From Mycobacterium sp. Root135 (lineage in GTDB: Bacteria; Actinomycetota; Actinomycetes; Mycobacteriales; Mycobacteriaceae), in assembly GCF_001426545.1 (NCBI RefSeq), contig NZ_LMEZ01000010.1:124001-188000 (forward strand): a stretch of 64,000 nt of DNA, given 5' to 3'. The position numbers and the translations under genes were made by a program. Of this stretch, positions 45,491 to 54,157 are shown in pieces. The notes under the pieces were generated by a model that was not told the DNA's origin, did not search any database, and saw only the letters and a program-made list of their open reading frames with translations. The stretch's first letter is position 1, and the number at the start of each line of letters is the position of its first letter.

Positions 45491-46168
45491 ATGGGTTACC
45501 GCGAGACGGTGCCATCGACTGGCTTGGAGGATCTCGTCGAGGCGGCATGGACGGCCGACGGCGGAGCGGATGCTGTCCGCATATTGCCCGACGGGTGCAT
45601 GGACCTCATCGCCGTCGACGGTCGCGTGGTGATCGCCGGCCCCGACACCTCGGCCCTGATCGCCTCCCGCGGGCCGCAGACGCTGACGGGCTTGCGGTTT
45701 CGGCCGGGCGTCCTACCTCGGCTGCTGGGCGTTCCGGCGGCCCGGCTGGTCGGTCAACGGGTGCCGCTCGACGACGTTCGTCCGGTGCGCAACCAGACCA
45801 GCCTGGTGGCGGTCGCGGCAGAACTGGCGAGCCGTCGGGAGCAAACCGAGACCGCACCGTGGTCTTTGGAGGTGCTGAGGTACGTCACGACCACGCTGGC
45901 GACGGGTGCGCCGGTCGAGCAGGTCGCCAGCGACACCGGCTGGTCCAGCCGCACGCTGCAGCGCCAGTGTCAGGCCGTGTACGGGTACGGCCCCGCGACG
46001 TTGCGCCGCATCTTGCGTTTTCGCCGTGCCACGGTGATGTTGCAGGCTGGCCGGTCCCCCGCCGACGTGGCCGCCGCCGCCGGTTACGCCGACCAGCCTC
46101 ACCTGCACCGGGAAGTTCGGTCATTCGCAGGCACCACCGTGACGACGCTGGCCACCGGCGAGCGCTAG
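45491..46168 (+). CDS. AraC-family transcriptional regulator
   Basis: A 225-residue regulator. The N-terminal half has the DUF6597-like ligand domain (ILPDGCMDLIAVDGRVVIAGPD, then GLRFRPGVLPRLLG), and the C-terminal AraC helix-turn-helix pair is at about residues 138-215 (VASDTGWSSRTLQRQC and VAAAAGYADQPHLHRE). It lies 9 bases after fadD17 and may be co-transcribed. At this place M. tuberculosis has unrelated genes, so this is lineage-specific. Target unknown; the neighbouring VOC gene is one candidate. Confidence 0.85.
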   Translation: MGYRETVPSTGLEDLVEAAWTADGGADAVRILPDGCMDLIAVDGRVVIAGPDTSALIASRGPQTLTGLRFRPGVLPRLLGVPAARLVGQRVPLDDVRPVRNQTSLVAVAAELASRREQTETAPWSLEVLRYVTTTLATGAPVEQVASDTGWSSRTLQRQCQAVYGYGPATLRRILRFRRATVMLQAGRSPADVAAAAGYADQPHLHREVRSFAGTTVTTLATGER

Positions 46169-46177
46169 GCGTAATGG

Positions 46178-46570
46178 CTAGGCCAAGGGCGCGAACAGGT
46201 CCACCGACGTTCCGTCGGGATCCCGAATCGTCGCATAGCGCTGGCCCCAAGGTGCGTCGTAGGGCTTCAGAGTGCCGGGATGCCCTGCCGCGATGAATCT
46301 TTCGAACACGGCGTCCACGGCTGCGGGCACGTCCAACTCGAAGGCGATCGCCACCCGACCGGGACCGGTCGGCGGTGTCCACCCCGGATGCATGCTCGCG
46401 ATTACCTCCTCGGTGTCGAATGCCAACCGGTTGCCGCCCAGCAGGGCGACCTCGACGTGGGGGCCGTCGGGATCGGGTATCTCCAGACCCAGCAGACGGT
46501 AGAACTCGACCGTCCGGGCCACGTCACGAGCGACGATCTCGACGACGACGGATTGCACTGAAACGTTCAT
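46178..46570 (-). CDS. VOC / glyoxalase-like protein
   Basis: A 130-residue vicinal-oxygen-chelate protein with two beta-alpha-beta-beta-beta modules: VVVEIVARDVARTVEFYRLLG opens at residue 8, EVALLGGNRLAFD follows, then VAIAFELDVPAAVDAVFERF and the end YATIRDPDGTSVDLFAP. Potential metal ligands (Glu and His) are incomplete, so catalysis is uncertain. ATG at 46570 was preferred to a longer open frame without family similarity. Convergent with the AraC gene. Confidence 0.82.
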   Translation of the reverse strand: MNVSVQSVVVEIVARDVARTVEFYRLLGLEIPDPDGPHVEVALLGGNRLAFDTEEVIASMHPGWTPPTGPGRVAIAFELDVPAAVDAVFERFIAAGHPGTLKPYDAPWGQRYATIRDPDGTSVDLFAPLA

Positions 46571-46833
46571 CCACCAAACGCTAGGCGGCGGCGACGGGCA
46601 CGTCGTGAACGAATCGGACACCTTTGATCCAAGATCAACCAGCGCGAGCAAATGATCGTCAGGCCATGTCACGTCGGCCTCGAACCTCGCCGGCGGCCCA
46701 ACGAAAAATATTGAGTAGTTATACCCACCCTGCACAGGGCATGTTTTGAGCTACGCTTCGGACCGGAATGGACAGCCTCATCGCTTGCCAGCAGTCTCCA
46801 CGAACCAAGTTTCCGAATACGAGGAGTTAACGA

Positions 46834-47544
46834 ATGAGAACTTCGGCGCTTACTGGTGTGGCTGCGGCCGTCACCGCCCTTGCCGTCGTCCTGTCCGGCT
46901 GTGGTTCGGACACCAAGACCGCGACGTCCAGCAGTTCCGAGACGAGCAAGTCGTCATCCAGCAAGGATTCGACCACCTCGAAGAAGCCGACGGTGACCGA
47001 AACCCCCGAAGCCGCGGCGGGCCCGAATCCGACGATCGCGGATTACATCGCCGAGAACAAGATTCAGGAGACCGGGGTCAAGATGGGCGATCCCAACGCG
47101 CCCGCAGTCAACCTGCCGGTGCCGGACGGTTGGCAGGTCCTCCCGCCGGAGCAGGCACCCGAGTACGCGTACGGCGCGATCGTCTACACCGGACCGGAAT
47201 TCGAGGCAGACCCGCCGAACATCGTCGCCTTGATGTCCAAGCTGGACGGTGACGTCGACCCGCAGAAGATCATCGACCTCGCACCGGGCGAGCTCAACAA
47301 CCTGCCGGACTACAAGCCGGGCAACGAGGGCGAGACCAGCACCTTGGGTGACTACCCGGCCTACGTCCTCGGCGGCACCTACACCAGGGACGGCGCGACG
47401 CGCTTCATCGCGCAGAAGACCGTCGTGATCCCGGCCGCCGACGGCCTGTACGTGTTGCAGCTCAACGTCGACGGACCCGACGCCGCAGGCGACGTCTTGG
47501 CGTCGGCGACCGAGAAGATCGACAGCGACACCACGATCGGCTGA
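46834..47544 (+). CDS. LpqN/LpqT-type lipoprotein
   Basis: A 236-residue predicted lipoprotein. Signal with lipobox VLSGC (Cys at about residue 23), a Ser/Thr/Lys-rich linker to about residue 65, then the LpqN-type domain (NPTIADYIAENKI, LPVPDGWQVLP, FIAQKTVVIPAADGLYVLQL). LpqN-family proteins bind trehalose mycolates or related lipids and interact with envelope lipid transport in M. tuberculosis. GAGGAG precedes the ATG. Followed by a strong hairpin. Confidence 0.87.
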   Translation: MRTSALTGVAAAVTALAVVLSGCGSDTKTATSSSSETSKSSSSKDSTTSKKPTVTETPEAAAGPNPTIADYIAENKIQETGVKMGDPNAPAVNLPVPDGWQVLPPEQAPEYAYGAIVYTGPEFEADPPNIVALMSKLDGDVDPQKIIDLAPGELNNLPDYKPGNEGETSTLGDYPAYVLGGTYTRDGATRFIAQKTVVIPAADGLYVLQLNVDGPDAAGDVLASATEKIDSDTTIG

Positions 47545-47559
47545 CACCACCCGCGAAAA

Positions 47560-47601
47560 CCGAACGCCGCCACAGTGATCGAGCACTGTGGCGGCGTTCG
47601 G
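47560..47601. terminator. 18-bp perfect hairpin, bidirectional terminator
   Basis: CCGAACGCCGCCACAGTG at 47560-47577 pairs perfectly with its complement at 47584-47601 around the loop ATCGAG. An A run lies before it and GTTTC after it. It lies between the converging lipoprotein and nitronate-monooxygenase genes and can serve both. Confidence 0.85.
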
Positions 47602-47614
47602 CGTTTCGGCCCCG

Positions 47615-48733
47615 TCAGCCGCGGATGTCGTCCAGGCGCCGCGAGGCCGCCTCGAAACCGGTGACCAGTTCACTCATGATCTCGGCAACGGGACGAATTT
47701 CGTTCATCCGCCCCACGATCTGACCGACCGGCATGGCAACCGCCGTCGGGTCCGTCGCCTCGTTCATGCGCTGGTGCGCTTCGCTGACGAGGATGTTCTG
47801 CAGCGGCATCGGCAAGGGTTCCGGTGCGCCGTCGGCGTCCCAGGCCTCCGTCCACCGCGACTTCAGCAGTCGCGCGGGCTTTCCGGTGTAGATCTTGCGA
47901 CGCACGGTGTCGCTCGAGGTCGCGGCGAGCATGGCCTCCTGAATCACCGACACACCCGAGGACCCCCGCACCCCGAGGTCGTACTCCGCGGCGGTGAGGA
48001 ACGCCGAACCCATCCAAACCCCCTGGGCGCCAAGCGCCAGCGCCGCCGCCACCTGTCGGCCGGTGCCGATGCCGCCCGCGGCCAACACCGCCGCCTTGCC
48101 GTCCAGGGCGTCGACCACCTCGGGCACCAAGACCATCGAGGCGATCTCGCCGGTGTGGCCACCCGCCTCGTGCCCCTGGGCGATGACGATGTCGACCCCG
48201 ATGTCGAGGTGCCGCAGCGCGTGCTTGGCACTTCCGGCCAAGGCCGCCACCGGAACCCCCGCGGCGTGCACCTGGTCGATGACGTCCTTCGGCGGCGTGC
48301 CGAGCGCGTTGGCGATCAGCTTGATCGGATGCTTGAGGGCCACCTCAACGTGTGAGCGGGCGACCGAATGCAGCCAGCCGAGAACGCCTTCGGACTTCGC
48401 CTCGTCGTCCGCCAGGGGCGGCACACCGAGGTCGGCAAGCGTCTTTTCCACGAATTCGCGGTGGGTCTGCGGGATCAGCTTGTTGATGTCCACGCTGGTG
48501 CCTTCGGTGGGCACCTTGGCGGGCATGACGATGTCCACGCCGTACGGCAAGCCGAGAGTGTTCTCGTCCATCCACTGCAGGACCCGCTCGAGTTCGTCGG
48601 CCTGGTTGAACCGGACGCAGCCCAGCATGCCGAGCCCGCCGGCGCGGGTGACCGCCGCGGCGACCTTCTCCGACGGGGTGAAGACGAAGATCGGGTACTC
48701 GATGCCGAAGCGTTCGCAGAGTTCGGTTTTCAT
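47615..48733 (-). CDS. Nitronate monooxygenase-type flavoprotein
   Basis: A 372-residue FMN-binding TIM-barrel protein of the 2-nitropropane dioxygenase family. Motifs are GGLGMLGCVRF, VPVAALAGSAKHALRH, QGHEAGGHTG (the FMN/substrate site), LAAGGIGTGRQVAAALALGA and GVWMGSAFL. Related enzymes in sterol gene clusters (IpdC type) act on steroid CoA intermediates rather than nitroalkanes. The ATG overlaps the fadD19 stop (ATGA), so it is part of the fadD19 transcript and the KstR regulon. The specific reaction is unknown. Confidence 0.87.
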   Translation of the reverse strand: MKTELCERFGIEYPIFVFTPSEKVAAAVTRAGGLGMLGCVRFNQADELERVLQWMDENTLGLPYGVDIVMPAKVPTEGTSVDINKLIPQTHREFVEKTLADLGVPPLADDEAKSEGVLGWLHSVARSHVEVALKHPIKLIANALGTPPKDVIDQVHAAGVPVAALAGSAKHALRHLDIGVDIVIAQGHEAGGHTGEIASMVLVPEVVDALDGKAAVLAAGGIGTGRQVAAALALGAQGVWMGSAFLTAAEYDLGVRGSSGVSVIQEAMLAATSSDTVRRKIYTGKPARLLKSRWTEAWDADGAPEPLPMPLQNILVSEAHQRMNEATDPTAVAMPVGQIVGRMNEIRPVAEIMSELVTGFEAASRRLDDIRG

Positions 48734-50382
48734 GCTTGCACTCCTACGTGTTTGGCGTGAACGTCGTCGGCCGGACGCTCCTCGGTGGTGTCCTTGGCCC
48801 AGCGGTAGTCGGGCTTGCCCGCCGGGGAACGCTTGACCTCGTCGACGATCCACAGGCTGCGCGGCACCTTGTATCCGGCGATCTCGGTGCGCACGAATTC
48901 GTCGAGCTCCGCGAGCGTCGGCCGGGTGCCCTCACGGGGATGGACGACGGCCGCGACGTGCTGCCCGAAACGCGGGTCGGGCACCCCGACCACCAACGCG
49001 TCGAAGACGTCGGGGTGCCCCTTGAGCGCGGCCTCGACTTCTTCGGGGTAGATCTTCTCGCCGCCGCTGTTGATCGACACGGAGCCCCGGCCCAGCATCG
49101 TCACGCTGCCGTCGGCGTCGACCTCGGCGTAGTCGCCCGGAATCGCGTACCGCACACCGTTGTACGTGCGGAAGGTCTCGGCCGTCTTCTTCTCGTCCTT
49201 GAAGTAGCCGACCGGGATGTGGCCGCACTTGGCGATGATGCCGCGCACGCCCGAACCGGGCGCGACCTCGTTTCCGTCCTCGTCGAGCACCTTGGTGTTC
49301 TTGTCGATGGTGACCCGGGGACCGCCGGTGTGCGACTGGCCTTTGGCCACGATGCTGGTGCCGCCGAACCCGGTCTCCGACGAGCCGATCGAATCGGTGA
49401 TGATCCGGTTGGGCAGCAGCTCGAGGAACTTCTCCTTCAAGCTGGTCGAGAACAGTGCCGCGGTGCTGGCCAACAGGAACAGCGAGGACAGGTCGTAGGT
49501 GTTGCCCTCGTCCTGGTGCGCGATCAACGCGTCCAACAGCGGGCGTGCCATGGCGTCACCCGTGAAGAACAGCAGATTCACCTTGTGCTGGTGGATCATT
49601 CGCCAGACCTCGTCGGCGTTGAACTCCGGTGCGAGCACCACGGTTTGCCCGGAGAACAGCGACATCCACGTGGCCGACTGGGTCGCGCCATGGATCATCG
49701 GCGGGATGGGCAGCCGGATCATCGGCGGATTCGCCGCCGCGGCCTTGGACAGGTCGTACTCGTCGGCGATGGGCTCACCGGTGGCAAAGTCGGTGCCGCC
49801 GAACAGGACCCGATAGATGTCTTCGTGGCGCCACATCACGCCCTTGGGGAAGCCGGTGGTGCCGCCGGTGTAAAGCAAGTAGATGTCGTCCTCGCTGCGC
49901 AGCCCGAAGTCACGCTCGGGTGACCCCTGCTCCAGCGCGGAGTAGAACTCGACGCCGCCGTAGCGCTGGAAGTCGTCATCGCTGCCGTCCTCGACCACGA
50001 GGATTGACTTCACCTTCGGCACCTCTGGCAGCACGTTGGCGACGCGGTCGGCGTAGCGCCGCTCGTGCACCAGCGCGACCATGTCCGAGTTGTCGAAGAG
50101 GTACTTCAACTCCCCCTCGACGTAGCGGAAGTTGACGTTCACCAGGATGGCGCCAGCCTTGACGATCCCCAGCATCGCGATGACGATCTCGATGCGGTTG
50201 CGGCAGTAGAGGCCGACCTTGTCGTCCTTCTGCACGCCCTGGTCGAGGAGGTAGTGAGCGAGGCGGTTGGCCTTCTCCTCCAACTCGGCATAGGTCAGTT
50301 GTTGGTCGCCGGAGATCAGGGCGACGCGGTCTGGCACGGCATCGATGGCGTGCTCGGCTAGATCGGCGATATTCAGGGCCAC
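48730..50382 (-). CDS. fadD19: Steroid acyl-CoA synthetase FadD19
   Basis: A 550-residue adenylate-forming ligase. The P-loop is LYTGGTTGFPKGVMW, the A5 motif is GSSETGFGG, A7 is PGDYAEVD, the hinge reads LGRGSVSINSGGEKIYPEEVE and the C-terminal Lys is in RSPAGKPDYRW. FadD19 charges the C26 (and C24-branched phytosterol) side-chain acid with CoA. GTG at 50382 gives the usual N-terminus. A KstR site lies 12 bases upstream. The much longer open frame on this strand runs back through echA19 and is spurious. Confidence 0.95.
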   Translation of the reverse strand: MALNIADLAEHAIDAVPDRVALISGDQQLTYAELEEKANRLAHYLLDQGVQKDDKVGLYCRNRIEIVIAMLGIVKAGAILVNVNFRYVEGELKYLFDNSDMVALVHERRYADRVANVLPEVPKVKSILVVEDGSDDDFQRYGGVEFYSALEQGSPERDFGLRSEDDIYLLYTGGTTGFPKGVMWRHEDIYRVLFGGTDFATGEPIADEYDLSKAAAANPPMIRLPIPPMIHGATQSATWMSLFSGQTVVLAPEFNADEVWRMIHQHKVNLLFFTGDAMARPLLDALIAHQDEGNTYDLSSLFLLASTAALFSTSLKEKFLELLPNRIITDSIGSSETGFGGTSIVAKGQSHTGGPRVTIDKNTKVLDEDGNEVAPGSGVRGIIAKCGHIPVGYFKDEKKTAETFRTYNGVRYAIPGDYAEVDADGSVTMLGRGSVSINSGGEKIYPEEVEAALKGHPDVFDALVVGVPDPRFGQHVAAVVHPREGTRPTLAELDEFVRTEIAGYKVPRSLWIVDEVKRSPAGKPDYRWAKDTTEERPADDVHAKHVGVQA

Positions 50383-50393
50383 GAGACCTAAAC

Positions 50394-50407
50394 TAGAACC
50401 TGTTACA
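50394..50407. promoter_or_regulatory. KstR-type operator between fadD19 and echA19
   Basis: TAGAACCTGTTACA, a full match to TnnAACnnGTTnnA, in the 69-base divergent region. Confidence 0.88.
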
Positions 50408-50451
50408 TTTTGTGACAAGTCTCCTGCATTGACGCTGAAAGGCGGACCCTC

Positions 50452-51252
50452 GTGACCGAGCCCAAGAATGAGCCCGACGCCCTCATTGAGCAGCGCGGAC
50501 ACACGCTGATCCTGACTCTGAACCGGCCGGAGGCGCGCAACGCACTTTCGACTGAGATGCTCTCGATAATGGTCGAGGCGTGGGACCGCGTCGACTCCGA
50601 TCCCGAGATCCGGTCGTGCGTCCTGACGGGTGCCGGCGGCTACTTCTGCGCGGGCATGGACCTCAAGGCCGCGACGAAGGCCCCGCCAGGCGATTCGTTC
50701 AAGAGCGGCGGCTACGACCCCACCCGCATCGACGGGCTGTTGAAGGGGCGCCGGCTCACCAAGCCGTTGATCGCCGCCGTCGAAGGCCCCGCGATCGCGG
50801 GTGGCACCGAAATCCTGCAGGGCACCGACATTCGCGTGGCCGGCGAGAGCGCCAAGTTCGGCATCTCCGAGGCCAAGTGGAGCCTGTACCCCATGGGCGG
50901 TTCCGCGGTGCGGCTGGTGCGCCAGATCCCGTACACGATCGCGTGCGATCTGCTGCTGACCGGCCGCCACATCACCGCCGCCGAGGCGCTGTCCTACGGG
51001 CTGATCGGCTACGTGGTCCCCGACGGGTCGGCGCTGGACAAGGCGCTCGAGATCGCCGAGGTGATCAACAAGAACGGGCCGCTGGCCGTGCAGGCGATCC
51101 TCAAGTCGATCCACGACACCGAGGGCATGCACGAGCTCGACGCGTTCAAGGTCGACACGAAGATCGGCATCGGCGTGTTCATGTCCGACGACGCCAAGGA
51201 AGGCCCGTTGGCGTTCAAGGAGAAGCGGGCGCCGAACTTTCAGATGAAGTAG
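50452..51252 (+). CDS. echA19: Enoyl-CoA hydratase EchA19
   Basis: A 266-residue crotonase-fold enzyme. The oxyanion-hole segments are [14 protein letters not shown] and [15 protein letters not shown], followed by the active-site region [16 protein letters not shown]. EchA19 hydrates the enoyl-CoA of the cholesterol side chain after FadE action. GTG start at 50452. Divergent from fadD19 and under the shared KstR site. Confidence 0.94.
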   Translation: MTEPKNEPDALIEQRGHTLILTLNRPEARNALSTEMLSIMVEAWDRVDSDPEIRSCVLTGAGGYFCAGMDLKAATKAPPGDSFKSGGYDPTRIDGLLKGRRLTKPLIAAVEGPAIAGGTEILQGTDIRVAGESAKFGISEAKWSLYPMGGSAVRLVRQIPYTIACDLLLTGRHITAAEALSYGLIGYVVPDGSALDKALEIAEVINKNGPLAVQAILKSIHDTEGMHELDAFKVDTKIGIGVFMSDDAKEGPLAFKEKRAPNFQMK

Positions 51253-51273
51253 CAACCACCTCCTCGCGGCCAT

Positions 51274-51335
51274 CCGCGTTTGTGAAGCCTGGGTAATTTT
51301 CGCCCCCACATTCCGCCCAGATTTCACGAACGCGG
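51274..51335. repeat. Long imperfect inverted repeat
   Basis: The 20-base arms at 51274-51293 and 51316-51335 are complementary at 17 of 20 positions, with a 22-base spacer. The shared core reads CCGCGTT-x-GTGAA-xx-CTGGG. It lies after echA19 and 31 bases before the DUF559-like gene. It could be a terminator, an operator or the remnant of a mobile repeat. No T run follows. Confidence 0.6.
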
Positions 51336-51366
51336 GCTTGTCGGTCGCCGTCGGCAGACTCCGTTC

Positions 51367-52221
51367 GTGGAGACCCCGTTCATTGGCCGCGAGGCACTGG
51401 ACGCCGGCGACCTCACCCGTCACCACCTGCGCAGTCGGTTCGCCGCCGTCTACCCCGGCGTATACGTCGCCCGAGAGACGCAGCTGACCGCCCGACTCCG
51501 CGCCGAGGCAGCCTGGCTGTGGTCGACACGTAGGGCGGTGCTCGCCGGACGGTCAGCGGCAGCGCTTCACGGCGCCAAGTGGGTCGACGCCAAGGCGCCC
51601 GCCGAACTGCTGCATGACAACAGGCACGCACCGCCCGGCATTCGCACGTGGGCTGACGTGATCGCCGACGAAGAGATCGCGGTCATCAAGGGCATGCGGG
51701 TGACGACGGCAGCGCGGACCGCACTCGACCTCGCCAGCCGCAACCCCACCGACCAGGCCGTCACCGCCGTCGACGCGCTGTTGCGGGCGACCAGGTGCAC
51801 GCGCGCCGAAGTCGAGTGGATCGTCGCACGTAACAACGGCCGCAAGGGAATTCGACGGGCGCGGGCGGTTCTCGAGCTCGTCGACGCCGGCGCGCAGTCG
51901 CCACGCGAGACCTGGTTGCGCCTCTTGGTGGTTCGTGCCGGCTTCCCACGGCCGCAGACTCAGGTGCCCGTGCGCAACGAGTACGGCATCGTCATCGCGC
52001 ACCTCGACATGGGGTGGGAGGACGAGAAGATCGGGCTCGAATACGAAGGCGCCCATCATCGACTCAGCAGTGAGCAGTTCGCCTACGACATTCGCAAGCA
52101 CGAACAGGTGCGTGAAGCCGGGTGGAGAGTCCTGCGCGTCACGTCGATGGACACCCCCGCGACGATCCTGAACCGTCTGGCCGAGCTTCGCGCTAGTCGA
52201 GCACGCGCGCCGTCGGGGTGA
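51367..52221 (+). CDS. DUF559/AbiEi-like protein (Rv3517-like)
   Basis: A 284-residue protein in two parts. Residues 1-170 recall AbiEi-type antitoxin-like proteins (GREALDAGDLTRHHLRSR, YPGVYVA, AGRSAAALHGAKWVD, TTAARTALDLAS). Residues 185-275 have a DUF559-like nuclease-fold pattern: DMGWEDEKIGLEYEGAHH, then DIRKHEQVREAGWRVLRVT. The Asp/Glu/His residues are compatible with a vestigial PD-(D/E)xK site, but activity is unproven. A similar protein occurs at the same place in M. tuberculosis (Rv3517). GTG start. The 3' end overlaps cyp142 by 29 bases. A role in sterol catabolism is not evident. Confidence 0.7.
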   Translation: METPFIGREALDAGDLTRHHLRSRFAAVYPGVYVARETQLTARLRAEAAWLWSTRRAVLAGRSAAALHGAKWVDAKAPAELLHDNRHAPPGIRTWADVIADEEIAVIKGMRVTTAARTALDLASRNPTDQAVTAVDALLRATRCTRAEVEWIVARNNGRKGIRRARAVLELVDAGAQSPRETWLRLLVVRAGFPRPQTQVPVRNEYGIVIAHLDMGWEDEKIGLEYEGAHHRLSSEQFAYDIRKHEQVREAGWRVLRVTSMDTPATILNRLAELRASRARAPSG

Positions 52222-53401
52222 ACACCACCGGCATCGCCTCGGGTCCGCTGACGAAGTTGGCGGGCCGCAACGGCACGGCGGCGTCGTCGGCCAGCCGCAG
52301 ATCGGGCAGCCGCTCCAGCACCCGCTTGGTCATCATCGACAGCTCGAGTCGGGCCAGCTGGTTGCCGAGGCAGAAGTGCGAGCCGAAGCCAAAGGCCAAG
52401 TGACTGTTGGGGCTTCGGTCTATGCGGAAGTTCTCCGGGTCGCCGAACACCGCCTCGTCGAAGTTGGCGGCTTCGAACATCAGCATGATCTTCTCGTCCT
52501 TGCGCAACTCCGTGCCGTGGAACGTGGTGTCCGCGGTGAGCGTGCGGCACATGTTCTTCACCGGCGAGGTCCAGCGCAGCATCTCCTCGATCGCGCCGGG
52601 CAGCAGGTCGGTGTTCGTGACCAGGGCGTCCCACTGATCACGGTGTCGCAGAAGCTGTTCGGTGCCGCCGGACAGCGTGTGACGAGTGGTCTCGTCGCCG
52701 CCGATCAGGATCAGCAGGGTCTCCATGACGATCTCGTCGTCTGCCATCCGCTGGCCCTCGACCTCGGCGTTGACCAGGATTGAGAACAGGTCCTCGGTTG
52801 GTTCCGCGCGCCGCTTTCCGATGCTCTCCATCGTGAACGCGGTGTACCCGGCGAACGCCTCCATCATGGCTTGGGCCGAGGTCTCGTCGATGTGCGAACT
52901 CAGACCGGTGACCAGGTCGTCGGACCACTTCAGCAGCATGCCCCGCTCCTCGGGCAGCACACCGAGCATGTCGCCGATGACCGCCATCGGCAGCGGCGCG
53001 GCGATGTCGCGGACGAAGTCGCACTCCCCGCGCTCGCACACCGAGTCGATGAGGGTGTCACAGAGGATGGCGATCGACGGCACCTTGTCCATCACGCGCT
53101 TGCGGGTGAAGCCGGAGTTGACGAGCTTGCGGCGCAACACGTGTGCGGGGTCGTCCATGTCGATCATGTACGGCATGCCCGGCGTCTCGGGTCGGATGCC
53201 GCCGGTGTTGGAGAACAGTTCCGGGTTGCGTTCGGCGTCGAGCACCGACTGGTAGCTGGCCGCGGCGGCCAACCCGTTGCGGTCGCGAAACACCGGCTGG
53301 TTGGCCCGCATCCACCGGTAGGCCTCGCGGGCGCCGCCGTCGGCGTAGAAGGTGCCGTCGGTGAAGTCGACGTCGGGCCGGGTGCTCAAAAGGGAAGTCA
53401 T
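52193..53401 (-). CDS. cyp142: Cytochrome P450 CYP142
   Basis: A 402-residue P450. I-helix GGDETTRHTL, ExxR in IEEMLRWTSP, heme loop FGFGSHFCLGNQLARLE. CYP142 oxidises C26/C27 of cholesterol and cholest-4-en-3-one, with opposite stereochemistry to CYP125. Start overlaps the stop of the preceding ADC-like gene (ATGA). Electron donor probably FdxD. Full length. Confidence 0.93.
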   Translation of the reverse strand: MTSLLSTRPDVDFTDGTFYADGGAREAYRWMRANQPVFRDRNGLAAAASYQSVLDAERNPELFSNTGGIRPETPGMPYMIDMDDPAHVLRRKLVNSGFTRKRVMDKVPSIAILCDTLIDSVCERGECDFVRDIAAPLPMAVIGDMLGVLPEERGMLLKWSDDLVTGLSSHIDETSAQAMMEAFAGYTAFTMESIGKRRAEPTEDLFSILVNAEVEGQRMADDEIVMETLLILIGGDETTRHTLSGGTEQLLRHRDQWDALVTNTDLLPGAIEEMLRWTSPVKNMCRTLTADTTFHGTELRKDEKIMLMFEAANFDEAVFGDPENFRIDRSPNSHLAFGFGSHFCLGNQLARLELSMMTKRVLERLPDLRLADDAAVPLRPANFVSGPEAMPVVFTPTARVLD

Positions 53402-54114
53402 CGAATCTCCTTGGCGTCGGCGAACGTCATCTCGACGTTCTCGGCGGAACTCGAGATCATCGCGCGTTTGGGAAACCCTAGCGACGCGAGTTCCTCGGCG
53501 TAGGGGTGTTTGCCAAGTCGGACTCGCACCCCGCCTGGTCGGTAGCGGACGCCGGAGAGCTTCATCTCGCCGGAGGTTTCGCGGGTGACGCCGTCCATGT
53601 GGGAGTACGTCGGGTGCACCTGAGGCTTGGACGTTAGGGCCGACGGCACGGGCAGCCCGGGGCTGAAGTCCATGCCGACGGCGAACTGCCCGTCGACGGT
53701 CACGTCGAACCCGAACCGGTGGCCGTCTCTAATCGTGAAGTCCGCCAACACCTTCGGATAACCCCAGATCGTCCGTCCCGCCTCGCACGTGAAGGCGCCG
53801 TCGACCGGCAGATGATGGATGAAGGCGCCCGCGGACTGCAGCGCCTTCAACCCGGTGGCGTGCGATCCCGGTGGGTTCACCATCACGTTGGTGCCGTACT
53901 CGAGGTACTCCCCCAGGTCGCCGTCGACGTAGTGCATGAGCATGAGGACGACGACGGCCCGCTGGGGCCGGAAGCGGCAGACCTGCATTCCGCTGTAGTC
54001 GATCATCCGCTGCGCGGCGTCGGCGTTTACCGAGAACATCGCCATGTGCTGAGTCGCGGAGCGGATCTGCACGGGCATGGTCACGACTGATCCTGCGATG
54101 GTGTGCTCGGTCAC
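53398..54114 (-). CDS. Acetoacetate-decarboxylase-like protein (Rv3519-like)
   Basis: A 238-residue protein of the acetoacetate decarboxylase fold (PF06314). The segment EAGRTIWGYPKVLADF carries the motif around the Schiff-base lysine of true decarboxylases, so catalysis on a beta-keto acid or related aldol chemistry is possible. In this window it runs in the same direction as cyp142 and is coupled to it. GTG start; a KstR palindrome lies 11 bases upstream, which makes it the first gene of the cyp142 transcript. Confidence 0.82.
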   Translation of the reverse strand: MTEHTIAGSVVTMPVQIRSATQHMAMFSVNADAAQRMIDYSGMQVCRFRPQRAVVVLMLMHYVDGDLGEYLEYGTNVMVNPPGSHATGLKALQSAGAFIHHLPVDGAFTCEAGRTIWGYPKVLADFTIRDGHRFGFDVTVDGQFAVGMDFSPGLPVPSALTSKPQVHPTYSHMDGVTRETSGEMKLSGVRYRPGGVRVRLGKHPYAEELASLGFPKRAMISSSAENVEMTFADAKEIR

Positions 54115-54122
54115 ACCACGAA

Positions 54123-54140
54123 TCTAGAACGTGTTCTAGA
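54123..54140. promoter_or_regulatory. KstR-type operator, perfect extended palindrome
   Basis: TCTAGAAC-GT-GTTCTAGA has perfect 8-base arms and contains TAGAACGTGTTCTA, a full consensus match. It is the most symmetrical site in the window and lies directly upstream of the Rv3519-like / cyp142 genes. Confidence 0.92.
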
Positions 54141-54157
54141 CAACTTGCAAGAAGTGT

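Noticed and set aside
46728-46739. CCCTG-CA-CAGGG palindrome upstream of the LpqN-type gene
   Set aside because: Short arms, about 95 bases from the start, with no related copy seen; likely chance in GC-rich DNA.
48730-51426. A single 898-residue leftward frame containing FadD19
   Set aside because: The N-terminal 340 residues are antisense to echA19 and have no family pattern; the GTG at 50382 gives a normal FadD19.
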